From Trinickia symbiotica (GTDB lineage: Bacteria > Pseudomonadota > Gammaproteobacteria > Burkholderiales > Burkholderiaceae): a stretch of 64,000 nt of DNA. A model generated the notes under the pieces. That model made no database searches, was not told the origin of the DNA, and worked only from the letters and a program-made list of their open reading frames with translations. Location of the stretch: positions 1 to 64,000 of the forward strand of contig NZ_PTIR01000008.1 of assembly GCF_002934455.1 (NCBI RefSeq), written 5' to 3'. Below, piece by piece: positions 17,960-26,448 of this stretch (within the stretch, counting starts at the first letter, position 1; each line of letters opens with the position of its first letter). The position numbers were made by a program, and so were the translations under genes.

Positions 17960-18300
17960 GCACGTCACCGAGGAGACGGCGCAGAACGGCCAGCTCTACC
18001 AAAGCCAGACGCTCGCCTACGACACGCTGGGTCGCCTCGCACAGGTTGACGCCCTGGATGGCGTGAGTTTGCACTTCGAATACGACAAGGTCGGCAACCG
18101 GCTGCTTCAACAGACGACGACCACGACCTATACGACGGTCACGGATTACCAACAGGTGCAAACCGGCACCGACGAGTCGGGCAACCCGATCTACACCTCG
18201 GTGCCGGTGCAGCGCACCGTGCCGGTCTCGAACTCGCGGACGATGTGGTATGCCTACGGCGCCATGAACCGCCAGACCCTGGTGGACGGTGCAGGCGATC
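17960..18300 (+). pseudogene. Displaced YD-repeat fragment of an RHS gene
   Basis: A short frame reads KHVTEETAQNGQLYQSQTLAYDTLGRLAQVDALDG, then LHFEYDKVGNRLLQQ and VQTGTDESGNPIYT, close to the YD-repeat core of the larger gene upstream (VQTGTDESGAPIYT near 12855). The fragment belongs 5' of a tip but here lies after two tips. It has no start and no continuation and ends near GAMNRQTLVDGAGDQ. It shows that the locus was rearranged or that several RHS copies have decayed here. Confidence 0.75.
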
Positions 18301-18332
18301 AGCATCACGATCGAGATGCGCGATTCCTTCCC

Positions 18333-18430
18333 TGGCGCCTATATGCCGAATACCGGCTGGCTCCATATGCCGGAAACGCAGTGGCTCCTTTATGCCCGAA
18401 GTCAATTGGCTCCAATGTGCCAGAAGATGA
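18333..18430. repeat. Four imperfect tandem repeats with 24-25 bp period
   Basis: Units start at 18333, 18358, 18382 and 18407. Each resembles TGGCTCCATATGCCGGAA followed by a 6-base variable linker. Regular two-turn spacing and AT-rich centres suggest protein-binding sites. Multiple terminal repeats are known from IS21-like and Tn7-like elements. No transposase lies nearby, so this may be an IS relic at the right edge of the RHS debris. Confidence 0.6.
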
Positions 18431-18470
18431 CACGTCTGCGGCGGCGGGCCGGAGCCGCTCCATCGGGTAG

Positions 18471-19034
18471 TGTGCTCGTACACAAATTTCAGGAAATCCT
18501 GACATTGAGCCACCGTTCAGTTTCGGGCCGCATGGCCGTATTCCTTGAGTAATACGCGCTTTTATCGCGTACGCGGCCCCTGGCGAGCATGGGATCGTAC
18601 AGCGTCGCCCAATCGGCCGTTCCGTGGCCTTGGTGGGCTGAAATGATTGCGTCGGAGAATCGCTTTGGGATTTACGCGGATGATTACGTCCGGCCCGCTA
18701 GGCGCAAACGTTTCAAAGCAATACCAAGATCTGTTCTCGCTCGTTTGCCTAGACAAATGCCTTTCGCTGTGGTCAACTTACGTAACTTAAAATTCAATGC
18801 AGATTGCTTAATAGATCAATAATCGTTGACGTTAATTTCGTCATCAATAGGGGGTATCCGATTGCACATGATCGTGGGCATCTATCAGTGATACATGTCA
18901 CCATATCCGCGCGCTCAGCGTGAGCCAGTTTCATTGCTGTCTGAGGCTGCTCGCGTGGGCTGTAAACCAATTCTTTGGGGCGACTTGTGGTAAATGCACA
19001 AAGCAGCTTGTCGAGTTCAATGACGCCGAATTCG
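18471..19034. other. Long stretch without a supported gene
   Basis: Only short, non-convincing frames are present. A perfect TCAGGA-AA-TCCTGA palindrome lies at 18489-18502. The stretch from about 18780 to 18860 is AT-rich and may hold the promoter of the hydrolase gene. Nothing else is recognisable. Confidence 0.6.
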
Positions 19035-20036
19035 ATGCTCAGTCGTTTGGTTTCACATCTATCACTGATCGCCGTCATCGTCCTTTCGCAGATGGCGGCT
19101 GCTCAGACGCTCTCGCCGGAAAGAGAGGGCCGCATTGAATTCAATAGCTTCACGCCCAAGACCATGTACGATCTTGCGCGAGAGCATCGGGAAAATTGGG
19201 CGGAACAGACGGTCTGGGGAGACCTGTCCTTACCGAAGAGCGACGCAGCCAAAGTCCCCGCTATCGTGCTCATGCACGGCAGTGGGGGCGTTGAGGCAAG
19301 CATGGCGCAATGGGTGCAGGCCTTCAATGAAATTGGCGTCGCTACGTTCGTCGTCTACGTGTTTGAGCCTCGTGGCGTGAACCGGACTGCGGAAGACCAA
19401 ACGCGGGTGCCCTACGCCGCGGACGTCGTGGATGCCTTTCAAGCGCTTCAGGTACTGGCGAGCCACCCGCGGATCGATGCCACAAGAATTGGAATCATGG
19501 GATTTTCCCGCGGTGGCAGCGCAACGTTCCGAACAGCAGAAGAGCCATTTCGACGTGCTGTAATCAAGACCGACCTCAAGTTCGCACTGCATATTCCTGT
19601 GTATGCGGGATGCAATCAGGTCTATTGGTCCCCGCAAATTACTAAGGCACCCATACTCAATCTCGTTGGCGAGGCGGATGACTACACCCTACCCGAGCCT
19701 TGTGAGCGTTTAGCCAGGCGGTATGCGGACGCAGGGGCAACTGTTCGGACCATCGAGTACGCGGGCGCAGGGCATTCTTGGGACGGCATGTATCCAGTCA
19801 GTTACCAGCCTCGAGCAACGTCCGCGGCACCGTGCGGTGTGCTCCGGTGGGACATCGAACCGTGGACGATTACGTCCGAGCGCACTGGCGAAACGATTGA
19901 TCCGCCCAAGCTCAACGAATTTTTTGCGGGTTGCAGCAAGTTGGGGGCTCACGTTGGGCGGAACGAAGCGGCGTTCCGAAAATCCCGCAGCGATGCTCAA
20001 GCCTTCGTTCGAGAGGTTTTCTTCGCGAGTCAATGA
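19035..20036 (+). CDS. Exported alpha/beta hydrolase (dienelactone hydrolase-like)
   Basis: From ATG 19035 the protein has 333 residues and begins with a signal peptide (LVSHLSLIAVIVLSQMAAAQ), so it should be periplasmic. The alpha/beta-hydrolase core shows IVLMHGSGG (oxyanion region), the nucleophile elbow GFSRGG (Ser about 158), NLVGEADDYT (acid) and GAGHSWDG (His), so the catalytic triad is complete. This pattern fits the dienelactone hydrolase superfamily. The substrate cannot be read. The open frame extends to 18975, but the start at 19035 gives a normal signal peptide. There are no operon partners: the next gene is 164 bases away. Confidence 0.75.
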   Translation: MLSRLVSHLSLIAVIVLSQMAAAQTLSPEREGRIEFNSFTPKTMYDLAREHRENWAEQTVWGDLSLPKSDAAKVPAIVLMHGSGGVEASMAQWVQAFNEIGVATFVVYVFEPRGVNRTAEDQTRVPYAADVVDAFQALQVLASHPRIDATRIGIMGFSRGGSATFRTAEEPFRRAVIKTDLKFALHIPVYAGCNQVYWSPQITKAPILNLVGEADDYTLPEPCERLARRYADAGATVRTIEYAGAGHSWDGMYPVSYQPRATSAAPCGVLRWDIEPWTITSERTGETIDPPKLNEFFAGCSKLGAHVGRNEAAFRKSRSDAQAFVREVFFASQ

Positions 20037-20200
20037 AGCTGATCGTCCAGCAGATAGGGTGCTGATCTTCCCGGGCGGAGATTGCAGCGTCGTAGTTGTG
20101 GTCTCAAGAATCAAGTGAAATGCGGTAAATAGTGTAACCGTTGATATGGCAGTGGGTGCTAATCGGATCGAGCGTCAGGGCTCGCGTCCGGTAGCGTAGA

Positions 20201-20668
20201 ATGAACGTTAAGACATTTAAAATGCTCAAAAAATCAATAATCGGATTGGTCAGTGTGGCGCTGTTGGGATGTGCAAGTTCGGGGCGGATTGGCGAGCTTC
20301 CTACAGTCGCCGCAGGTAGCGCCGCATCGCAGTTGGTGCTGATTCGCCCGAGCAGCCTGATCGGCGCAACGAACAGCTACTACGTCGCGCTGGATGGCAA
20401 GGACGTCTTTACGATTCGTTCCGGCGAGAACACGCAATTTCACATACCCGCCGGCGAACACGTGGTGTCGGTCAAATGTTTTGGCGGCTGGTCGCCGACA
20501 TGGAAGGAAGATGGCAAGCAATTTTTCGCCGCTCAGGATCAGCCAAGCTATTTTCAAATCAGCCGGAATCTGACTTGCGCAAAGATCGCTCAGATCAACT
20601 CGGAGGATGCAAGGAAGCTCCTTGCCGCAAGCAAGTTCATCAGCCCGAATACTGTGTCGAACAAGTAG
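20201..20668 (+). CDS. Small lipoprotein
   Basis: This 155-residue protein has an N-terminal signal and lipobox (SVALLGCASS), so it should be anchored to a membrane in the periplasm. The mature part is a single beta-rich domain: SQLVLIRPSSLIGATNSYYVALDG, DVFTIRSGENTQFHIPAGEHVVSVKC. This resembles the DUF2846-like lipoproteins that present a small beta sandwich. An in-frame ATG at 20222 would give a shorter but still complete signal, and neither start has a strong Shine-Dalgarno. Two cysteines in the mature part could pair. Confidence 0.7.
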   Translation: MNVKTFKMLKKSIIGLVSVALLGCASSGRIGELPTVAAGSAASQLVLIRPSSLIGATNSYYVALDGKDVFTIRSGENTQFHIPAGEHVVSVKCFGGWSPTWKEDGKQFFAAQDQPSYFQISRNLTCAKIAQINSEDARKLLAASKFISPNTVSNK

Positions 20669-20677
20669 TCGGTAATG

Positions 20678-20703
20678 GCATCTTCCAAAGCTATGGAAGA
20701 TGC
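20678..20703 (+). terminator. Hairpin after the small lipoprotein gene
   Basis: GCATCTTCCA (20678-20687) pairs with TGGAAGATGC (20694-20703) in a perfect 10-bp stem, 9 bases after the stop codon. There is no T-run, so it is a weak intrinsic or a Rho-assisted terminator. The rest of the gap to 20942 shows nothing else. Confidence 0.55.
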
Positions 20704-20942
20704 AGTGGCCTTCCCACACTTTCGGCAACGACATCATGCCATTTAATGTGTCGGGGAAAATGGGGGAAGGGCAGTTGACCGTCTCCACCGCATAACGCAA
20801 AATCAGACGCCGCCCCGGTCATTGTGAATAGCGGCAATGGCTCTATTGCCGGGCGTGTTCGAACTCAACGAAGGGACGCACGAGCTGCGATGACTGCTCG
20901 CGGGGAGCGTCCTTGTCTTAAACAAAACGAACGAAGCTAACA

Positions 20943-22022
20943 ATGAACGAAAGAAAAAGAATTAGCGGGGTGCGTGTATCCTGTTTCGGCGGCCTAATTG
21001 CCCTTTCGGCCGCATTGATGACGGGCTGTGCTTCGACCGTCAAAAACTACGCACTTGATGATCACTTCTCCGGCACAGAGGCCATGAACGGCTCGGTCGC
21101 TACGCCGGATCAGTGCGCGAATACGCCGGACGCCGTCTGTGTTGTCGGGGCGTCGTTCCAAGAATGCATTCGTTACTATGCGTCGAATGCTTTCGAACGC
21201 GGGCACGTCGATCGAGCAATCGTGTTCATGGAGGGCGACGTGCTTTCGACGAGCGGCGCGTCATCGAGTTATTCGAAGTGGACGCCTCGCCGAAGAATGA
21301 CAACGGCTCAGTTGCAGCAGAGCAGCGGAGGCACCGCCTACTTGATCCTGGCGCGCCCCGGTGTAGACGGAAGCAGCGGCAACCAGAACCGCAGACGCAC
21401 TCAGTACGAGACGCTGGTGATGAACGCAGCGCTCGACAAGATCAAGGCAAAGTACGGCATTCGAGAATACGGCCTGGTGGGGCAGTCGGGAGGCGGAGGG
21501 CTCGTCGCGGCACTCATCGCGGAGCGGCGAGACGTCCTATGCGCCGTCTCTTCATCGGGCGTCACATCAGTGGTCTATCGCGCCCGGGAGGCGGGGCGGT
21601 CTACCGACTACACGGGCGTATCGTTCACCCATGTCTGGGATCCGATCGATCAGCTTCCCCGTGTTCATCCGATGCCGGGTTTCCGCATGTTCGTGACCAG
21701 CGACGAAACGGATACCGACGTTTCCTTCAGTTCTCAAGACCACTACGTACAGGCCGCGAAAAAAGCCGGCTTACCGATCTTCCAGATCATGGTGCATGGT
21801 ACCGGCTCGGACCATCATCAAACATCGCGTATCGGATCGCGTGTCGTGGAAGACTGCATGCTCGGACTGCCAACCGAGCAGATCGTCCGGGTCTACACGG
21901 GCATGAACAACAACGACCCGATGACTGACCCCGCTAGCAAGGAACGTTCGTTTGCAGGTTTGCCCGTGGATGCAGCAGTCCGACCGACCGATAAAGCGGC
22001 AGGGGCTGCGCCCAACCAATGA
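20943..22022 (+). CDS. Lipoprotein with alpha/beta-hydrolase fold
   Basis: This is a 359-residue protein. A signal ending ALMTGC makes it a probable lipoprotein. The central part has YGLVGQSGGGGLVAALIAERRD, a nucleophile elbow with Ser about 182, followed by CAVSSSGV. It continues through SFTHVWDPIDQLPRVHPMPGFRMFVTSDETDTDVSFSSQ and ends with VHGTGSDHHQTS, where an Asp and His suited to a triad can be found. Enzyme activity is likely but the substrate is unknown. The start ATG lies in a 270-base gap after the previous lipoprotein, so it probably has its own promoter. Confidence 0.65.
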   Translation: MNERKRISGVRVSCFGGLIALSAALMTGCASTVKNYALDDHFSGTEAMNGSVATPDQCANTPDAVCVVGASFQECIRYYASNAFERGHVDRAIVFMEGDVLSTSGASSSYSKWTPRRRMTTAQLQQSSGGTAYLILARPGVDGSSGNQNRRRTQYETLVMNAALDKIKAKYGIREYGLVGQSGGGGLVAALIAERRDVLCAVSSSGVTSVVYRAREAGRSTDYTGVSFTHVWDPIDQLPRVHPMPGFRMFVTSDETDTDVSFSSQDHYVQAAKKAGLPIFQIMVHGTGSDHHQTSRIGSRVVEDCMLGLPTEQIVRVYTGMNNNDPMTDPASKERSFAGLPVDAAVRPTDKAAGAAPNQ

Positions 22023-22165
22023 ACTCTTGGGCGGGCGTGCATCGAGATGCGAATAAACGGCCAATGCGGCGAAACACAGGCGGGGCGGTGCGTCCAAAGA
22101 CCTGGACTGGCTTATGTCGCAATACCGAGACTTTGTCAGTATTCGAGCGCAGCACGTCCTTTCGT

Positions 22166-22933
22166 TCAATCCACGTTGAAGTGAACCCGCACTTCTTGAC
22201 GGCTCTCGACAGGATGCCCGGCCTCTGTCGCCGGGAGGAAGCGCCATCTATGCAGTGTCGCGATGAGTATCTGATTGAGGCGGGGATTCGGTGTCGGCTT
22301 GATTAGTTCGACATCGAAGGCCCCGTTCGCGTGAATGACGAAGCGCGCGACCGCGACGAACTGGTAACCGTCTTCACGAAGATCGTCCGGCAAGTCGGGC
22401 AGGGGTTGGGCGACGACGCGCGCGGGGCCGCTTGCGTCCGAATGGCCTTCTGTCGATTGCTGAGCGTCAAGCGCCGATGCTGCGATTGCATTCGACTGCG
22501 GGGCAGCGCTTTCCGTTGGAGTTGGCGACACGCTTGACGTCACCGGCGGCTGGGTTCGCCGTACCGTCTCAGTGGTGGGCGGTGGGACAGGTGGCGGGTT
22601 CTCGGCTTTCGGCAACGGAATTCGCGCTACTACCTCATGCCGGCGCGCCACAGGGTGCGTGGGTCGCTCCGGCGGACGAGGAAACGCGTGCGTTGCCGCA
22701 TCCGGCGCCCTCGCAATTGCACTATTGCGCCCAGCATCTTGCGGCATTACGGGCCATTCAACCAGCCGCATGTCGATCGGTTCATCCCTGCTTCTCAAAG
22801 GTTCGCTGCCGGAGAAAAGCCACCGCGAATTCGAGAGAAACAAACCCCACGCAGCCGATGCCAGCAACGCTGCAACGACGAGCCGCCAAGCTCTGCTTCG
22901 TTCTGCGTCAGACGAGACCCATCGCTTATTCAC
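22166..22933 (-). CDS. tonB: TonB energy-transducing protein
   Basis: This inner-membrane-anchored periplasmic protein transmits ExbBD-derived force to the receptor encoded upstream. From GTG 22933 it has 255 residues: one membrane helix (RLVVAALLASAAWGLFLSN), a Pro-rich linker (NPPPVPPPTTET), and a C-terminal TonB domain (GYQFVAVARFVIHANGAFDVELIKPTPNPRLN...LHRWRFLPA). The open frame extends to 23041, but GTG 22933 overlaps the ExbD stop by 8 bases, fits translational coupling and puts the helix at the N-terminus. It is the last gene of the receptor-exbB-exbD-tonB operon. Confidence 0.85.
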   Translation of the reverse strand: MNKRWVSSDAERSRAWRLVVAALLASAAWGLFLSNSRWLFSGSEPLRSRDEPIDMRLVEWPVMPQDAGRNSAIARAPDAATHAFPRPPERPTHPVARRHEVVARIPLPKAENPPPVPPPTTETVRRTQPPVTSSVSPTPTESAAPQSNAIAASALDAQQSTEGHSDASGPARVVAQPLPDLPDDLREDGYQFVAVARFVIHANGAFDVELIKPTPNPRLNQILIATLHRWRFLPATEAGHPVESRQEVRVHFNVD

Positions 22934-23324
22934 GGTGCAAGGCAACGAGAAAGTGCTTCGCGCCGGCCTTTCGGGCCTCGAGCATGGCTTGCACGACGAT
23001 GCCATGAGATGCACCGTCATCGGCGGCCACCACGAGATCACCGTCGGGCCCGATGAGGCGCTTCACGCTGCCGACGATCTGATCGAGCGAAACCGGTTGC
23101 TGATTGATATAAATCCGATTTTCGCGATTGACCGACAGCGTCACCGGCCGATCCGCCGGCATCTGCTGCGCCTGCCCACGCGGCAAATCGATGCGGACGG
23201 AGTCGAGGCGCTGCATTGCAAGCGACGTCAACATGAACGTCGCGAGCAGAAAGAACATGACATCGATCATCGGAATGATTTCGATGCGCCCGCGCTTCGA
23301 CACGCGAGAGCGGCGCAGTTTCAT
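22926..23324 (-). CDS. exbD: ExbD/TolR-family proton channel subunit
   Basis: This 132-residue protein has a short cytosolic N-terminus, one membrane helix with the conserved Asp (IIPMIDVMFFLLATFMLTS) and a periplasmic domain. It overlaps the ExbB gene by 4 bases at its start and the TonB gene by 8 at its end. The motor it forms with ExbB is dedicated to this operon's receptor, judged by position. Confidence 0.9.
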   Translation of the reverse strand: MKLRRSRVSKRGRIEIIPMIDVMFFLLATFMLTSLAMQRLDSVRIDLPRGQAQQMPADRPVTLSVNRENRIYINQQPVSLDQIVGSVKRLIGPDGDLVVAADDGASHGIVVQAMLEARKAGAKHFLVALHRE

Positions 23325-23980
23325 GGCCGCGCTCCTGCGTTGCCCGTTTCGCGAGAAAGGCGAATGTCGCCGAGCCGTTCGTTTGCAAGCGATTCGATCT
23401 CGTCCATCAAGCGGTCGATGCGCCGCGAAAAGTAGTTGAACGCGAAAAGAGCGATGAGCGCAATGACAAGCCCTATCGCCGTGGCGACGAGTGCCTGTGC
23501 AACACCGCTTGACACGCCGGCGGGGCTCACGAGACCGTCTCCCCCAATCAATCGGAACGAGCGCATCATGCCGACGATCGTCCCCAGCAGCCCGAGCAGC
23601 GGGGCGGCCGTCACGATCGTTTCGAGAAGCCAGAGGCCGCGGCTCATGTCGCGCTCGATATTCGCCGCTGCCGTTTCGATTCGAGCTTCAGTTCGCCAAA
23701 GCGGCGTCTCTTCATGATCGGAGAGAATGGCGTCGATACGGCTCCAGGCATGTCTTGCCGGCAATGTACTCGCGCGCGGATGCGCCATTTCGTTGCCGCT
23801 GATTTCACCAGTCCGGTGTTTGCTCCGCAGCGATACGTCTCCCGGAATACGCGCATAACGCCAGAAGACGTACGCACGGTCGATCATGATCGTCAACGCC
23901 GCGACGGCGAGCAGGCTGAGCGGGTAGACCACCCAGCCGCCCGCGCTTACGGCTTGGGCGATACCAGTCCAGTCGTTCAT
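23321..23980 (-). CDS. exbB: ExbB/MotA-family proton channel subunit
   Basis: This 219-residue inner-membrane protein has three helices: GGWVVYPLSLLAVAALTIMID, LLETIVTAAPLLGLLGTIVGMM and VAQALVATAIGLVIALIALFAF. The cytosolic loop lies between helix 1 and helix 2, as in ExbB. The start is 20 bases after the receptor stop. The cytosolic loop contains several His residues (SKHRTGEISGNEMAHPR, PARHAW). Confidence 0.9.
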   Translation of the reverse strand: MNDWTGIAQAVSAGGWVVYPLSLLAVAALTIMIDRAYVFWRYARIPGDVSLRSKHRTGEISGNEMAHPRASTLPARHAWSRIDAILSDHEETPLWRTEARIETAAANIERDMSRGLWLLETIVTAAPLLGLLGTIVGMMRSFRLIGGDGLVSPAGVSSGVAQALVATAIGLVIALIALFAFNYFSRRIDRLMDEIESLANERLGDIRLSRETGNAGARP

Positions 23981-24000
23981 AACGCTAGCTCCGAAAATGC

Positions 24001-26175
24001 TTAAAAGTGTTTCGTGATGCCCGCGTAAATCGCGCGTTGCGGGCCGAACTGCGGCGCCTGCACGCCGATGCCGGAGCCGTCGCGCAGCTCATAGACGCTG
24101 TTGAACGCATTGATGAGCACGATCCGGCCATCGAACTTGCCGATGAGCGGCGCGTTGAAACGTTCGATTACGCCGAGATTGAGTTGCCAATACCACGGCA
24201 GTTTGTCGGTATTGTCGAAGCCGCTGCGCAAGCCGCTGCCGACGATGCCGTCGAGCGTGAACGTCGTTCGGCCCAATGTGTAGGCGCCGCCGAACGAAGC
24301 CGTGACGCGCTGGTCGTGATCGAGATAGATCCAATTGCCGGCCGCGAATGCGAGCTCGTCCGCGCCGAAGTTGAACTGCGCCGACTCGATGTTCTTGCCC
24401 TGTGCGCGGCTCCAAGCGACGTTCGCGTAAGCCGAGATGTTTTCGTGCTTGTAGTTCGCCGTGAACTCGAGACCATAGACGCGACCCCGCTCGTAATTGA
24501 ACGCTGTGAAGATGAGCGCATTGCCGAACTGCCCCTCGTCGATCAGGTCACGCGCGATCTTGTAGTACGCGTCGAGGCCCAGCGTGAGGTCCGACGTGAC
24601 GCGCTGCGAGATACCGATGTCGAAGTAGTGGCTGCGCTCGGGCTTTACCGGGTCGTTTTGCGAGCCTGTCGCTTGATTCGTCGTGCCGTTGAAGAGGCCG
24701 ATGGTCGAATCGGAGACGAGCTCCATGGGCGGCGGCGTGAAATAGCGGGTATAGCCCGCGTGGAGCGTCGTTGCGCTGGTTGGCTGATAAACGAGCCCGA
24801 TGCGCGGGCTCAGCTGCCCCGCTTGGACGAATTCATCCACACGGTCATAACGTACGCCGTAATTCAGTGTCACCTTGCTCGTGAGTTTCCATTCGTCTTG
24901 CAGATAAAGCCCGTATAGGTAGCCCGTCTTGCTGTTCGAATCGTTGATCGTGAACGGCCGATCCGAAAGCTGATTGCCGTTGGCATCGACGGGGAACACC
25001 GCGACGCTATCGTTGAAGCTCGCGTGCTCCTGCTCCAACATGATCCCCGCGCGCACGGTGTGCTTTTCGCCGAGCCGGTACGTCGTATCGGCCTGCAGCC
25101 CATTGGCCTGGTTGCTGTGAAAGTCGCGGGACGCCACGCCATCGAAGATCAGATCGCCGACAGGGTCGGGGTTGAACTGTGTGCGCGTATAGCGTGTGTA
25201 GAGCGCGATCTGATAGTCGAGTGCAGCTCCGTTGGTACCCTGCAGCGCAACGACGGCGAAGTTATTGAGCTCCGACTGTGTTTCATCGAGGTTCGCCGAA
25301 TCGAATGTAGGTGTCCCGTTCAGCGTGAAGACCGGCGCCAGCCCTGGCGTATTGGGAATCTGAAAATGATTGGCCGCTGCGCCGAACATCACGCTCACGC
25401 GCGTGAGCGGGTCAATCATGTACGACAGGTAGCCGAAGCCGTTGCCCTGGCGCGTGTGATCGTGCAGGGGATTGGCATCGGACGTGGGCGCTTCGATGCC
25501 GAGATTGTTCTCGCCGAGTGTGCCCGTGAAGTAATAGCTGAACGGGCCGCTCGAGCCGAACAGCTCGGCGCTCGTCTGGATCGTTTCATGGCTGCCGCCG
25601 TAGACGTCGATCGTGCCGCCGTTGCCCGCGTTGCCTTGCTTCGTGCGAATGTCGACGATCCCCGCGGTCCGGTCGCCGTATTGCGCGGGCAACGCGCCTG
25701 TCACGAGGTTGACTTGATCGACGATCCGCGAATCGAACGATTGACCGAAGCCGCTGATCGGCTCGGGAATCATGATGCCGTCGATCCGATACTGCAAATT
25801 CGCATGCTCGCCGCGCACATGCAGTTGACCGAACGAATCGTTCGCCACGCCGGGCGCCTGCAGCAAGACTTGATTGAGCGGCGTGTTTGCGCCCTGCGGC
25901 ATGTTGTCGATATCGGATTCAGTAATCCGGTACACGCTGCTCCCCGTCTCGGGCAGGAGTCCGTTGCGGGCGCGATCGAGGCGCTTGGCGCTGACCGTGA
26001 CGTCGAGGCTCGTTGCGTCGCGTTGTCGTGCATTGGGATTCGAAGGCGTTGCCTGACTTGGCGTGCCGCTGGCTGCATCGGCAGCAGCGTCCTGAGCATG
26101 AGCCATCAGCGCATATGACCCAAGAATCGACGCTGCCGCCACCGCGCAGGCTCGGGCTATATGTGAGCGTTCCAT
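24001..26175 (-). CDS. TonB-dependent outer-membrane receptor
   Basis: This 724-residue receptor carries a signal peptide (ACAVAAASILGSYALMAHAQ), a TonB-box-like LDVTVSAK near residue 57, a plug domain (YRITESDIDNMPQGANTPLNQ..., GQLHVRGEHANLQYRIDGI) and a beta-barrel ending in the aromatic residue F (GITKHF), as required for barrel assembly. Plug positions RGEHANLQYRIDG are typical of this superfamily. The ligand cannot be deduced. There is no His-rich loop of the kind in ZnuD. It leads an operon with exbB, exbD and tonB, so it has a private energising complex. Its promoter carries two Fur/Zur-like palindromes (26263-26307). Confidence 0.9.
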   Translation of the reverse strand: MERSHIARACAVAAASILGSYALMAHAQDAAADAASGTPSQATPSNPNARQRDATSLDVTVSAKRLDRARNGLLPETGSSVYRITESDIDNMPQGANTPLNQVLLQAPGVANDSFGQLHVRGEHANLQYRIDGIMIPEPISGFGQSFDSRIVDQVNLVTGALPAQYGDRTAGIVDIRTKQGNAGNGGTIDVYGGSHETIQTSAELFGSSGPFSYYFTGTLGENNLGIEAPTSDANPLHDHTRQGNGFGYLSYMIDPLTRVSVMFGAAANHFQIPNTPGLAPVFTLNGTPTFDSANLDETQSELNNFAVVALQGTNGAALDYQIALYTRYTRTQFNPDPVGDLIFDGVASRDFHSNQANGLQADTTYRLGEKHTVRAGIMLEQEHASFNDSVAVFPVDANGNQLSDRPFTINDSNSKTGYLYGLYLQDEWKLTSKVTLNYGVRYDRVDEFVQAGQLSPRIGLVYQPTSATTLHAGYTRYFTPPPMELVSDSTIGLFNGTTNQATGSQNDPVKPERSHYFDIGISQRVTSDLTLGLDAYYKIARDLIDEGQFGNALIFTAFNYERGRVYGLEFTANYKHENISAYANVAWSRAQGKNIESAQFNFGADELAFAAGNWIYLDHDQRVTASFGGAYTLGRTTFTLDGIVGSGLRSGFDNTDKLPWYWQLNLGVIERFNAPLIGKFDGRIVLINAFNSVYELRDGSGIGVQAPQFGPQRAIYAGITKHF

Positions 26176-26262
26176 CTTCGTCTTCTCGTTCTGCTTTCAA
26201 TGGGGAGCCCGTTGCATCGAGGGGTTTTGTACGATCCGCAAGCCGCTCGAAACGGAGGGCGA

Positions 26263-26320
26263 TGATATAACGTATCACTCACGTGAGTGTGATGATATAA
26301 CATATCACCTAAGGCGGCAA
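26263..26320 (-). promoter_or_regulatory. Receptor operon promoter with two Fur/Zur-like operator palindromes
   Basis: On the minus strand TTGCCG (26320-26315), a 17-base spacer and TATCAT (26297-26292) form a good sigma-70 promoter. Box 2, TGATATAACATATCA (26293-26307), a 6-3-6 palindrome, covers the -10. Box 1, TGATATAACGTATCA (26263-26277), lies just past the predicted start of transcription, 30 bp centre to centre. Between them is a 14-bp palindrome CACTCACGTGAGTG (26276-26289). A 7-1-7 reading of each box resembles Fur-family sites. The layout is that of a repressed metal-uptake gene. Confidence 0.7.
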
Positions 26321-26448
26321 GAAGTTAAAACGAGAAGGGCTGCTAGTCTTCCCCGCCGCCCGTCGATGCTGGCGGGGTTAGGATGGCAGCGCGAAAGCTG
26401 CCTAGGGGTATGTTCAATGAGGTCTCGCCGACGGCGCGAGCGTTGCGC

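Noticed and set aside
18589-18822. 77-residue frame
   Set aside because: No Shine-Dalgarno, no similarity that I recognise, and no neighbour support.
20234-20800. Minus-strand frame over the small lipoprotein
   Set aside because: The plus strand has a lipobox and normal codon pattern; the other is a shadow.
24007-26118. Plus-strand frames over the TonB receptor gene
   Set aside because: They overlap a well-supported receptor and lack any known motif.
24001-26175. Assignment of the receptor as a zinc receptor ZnuD
   Set aside because: The operators look Zur/Fur-like, but the protein shows no His/Asp-rich loop typical of ZnuD. Ligand left open.
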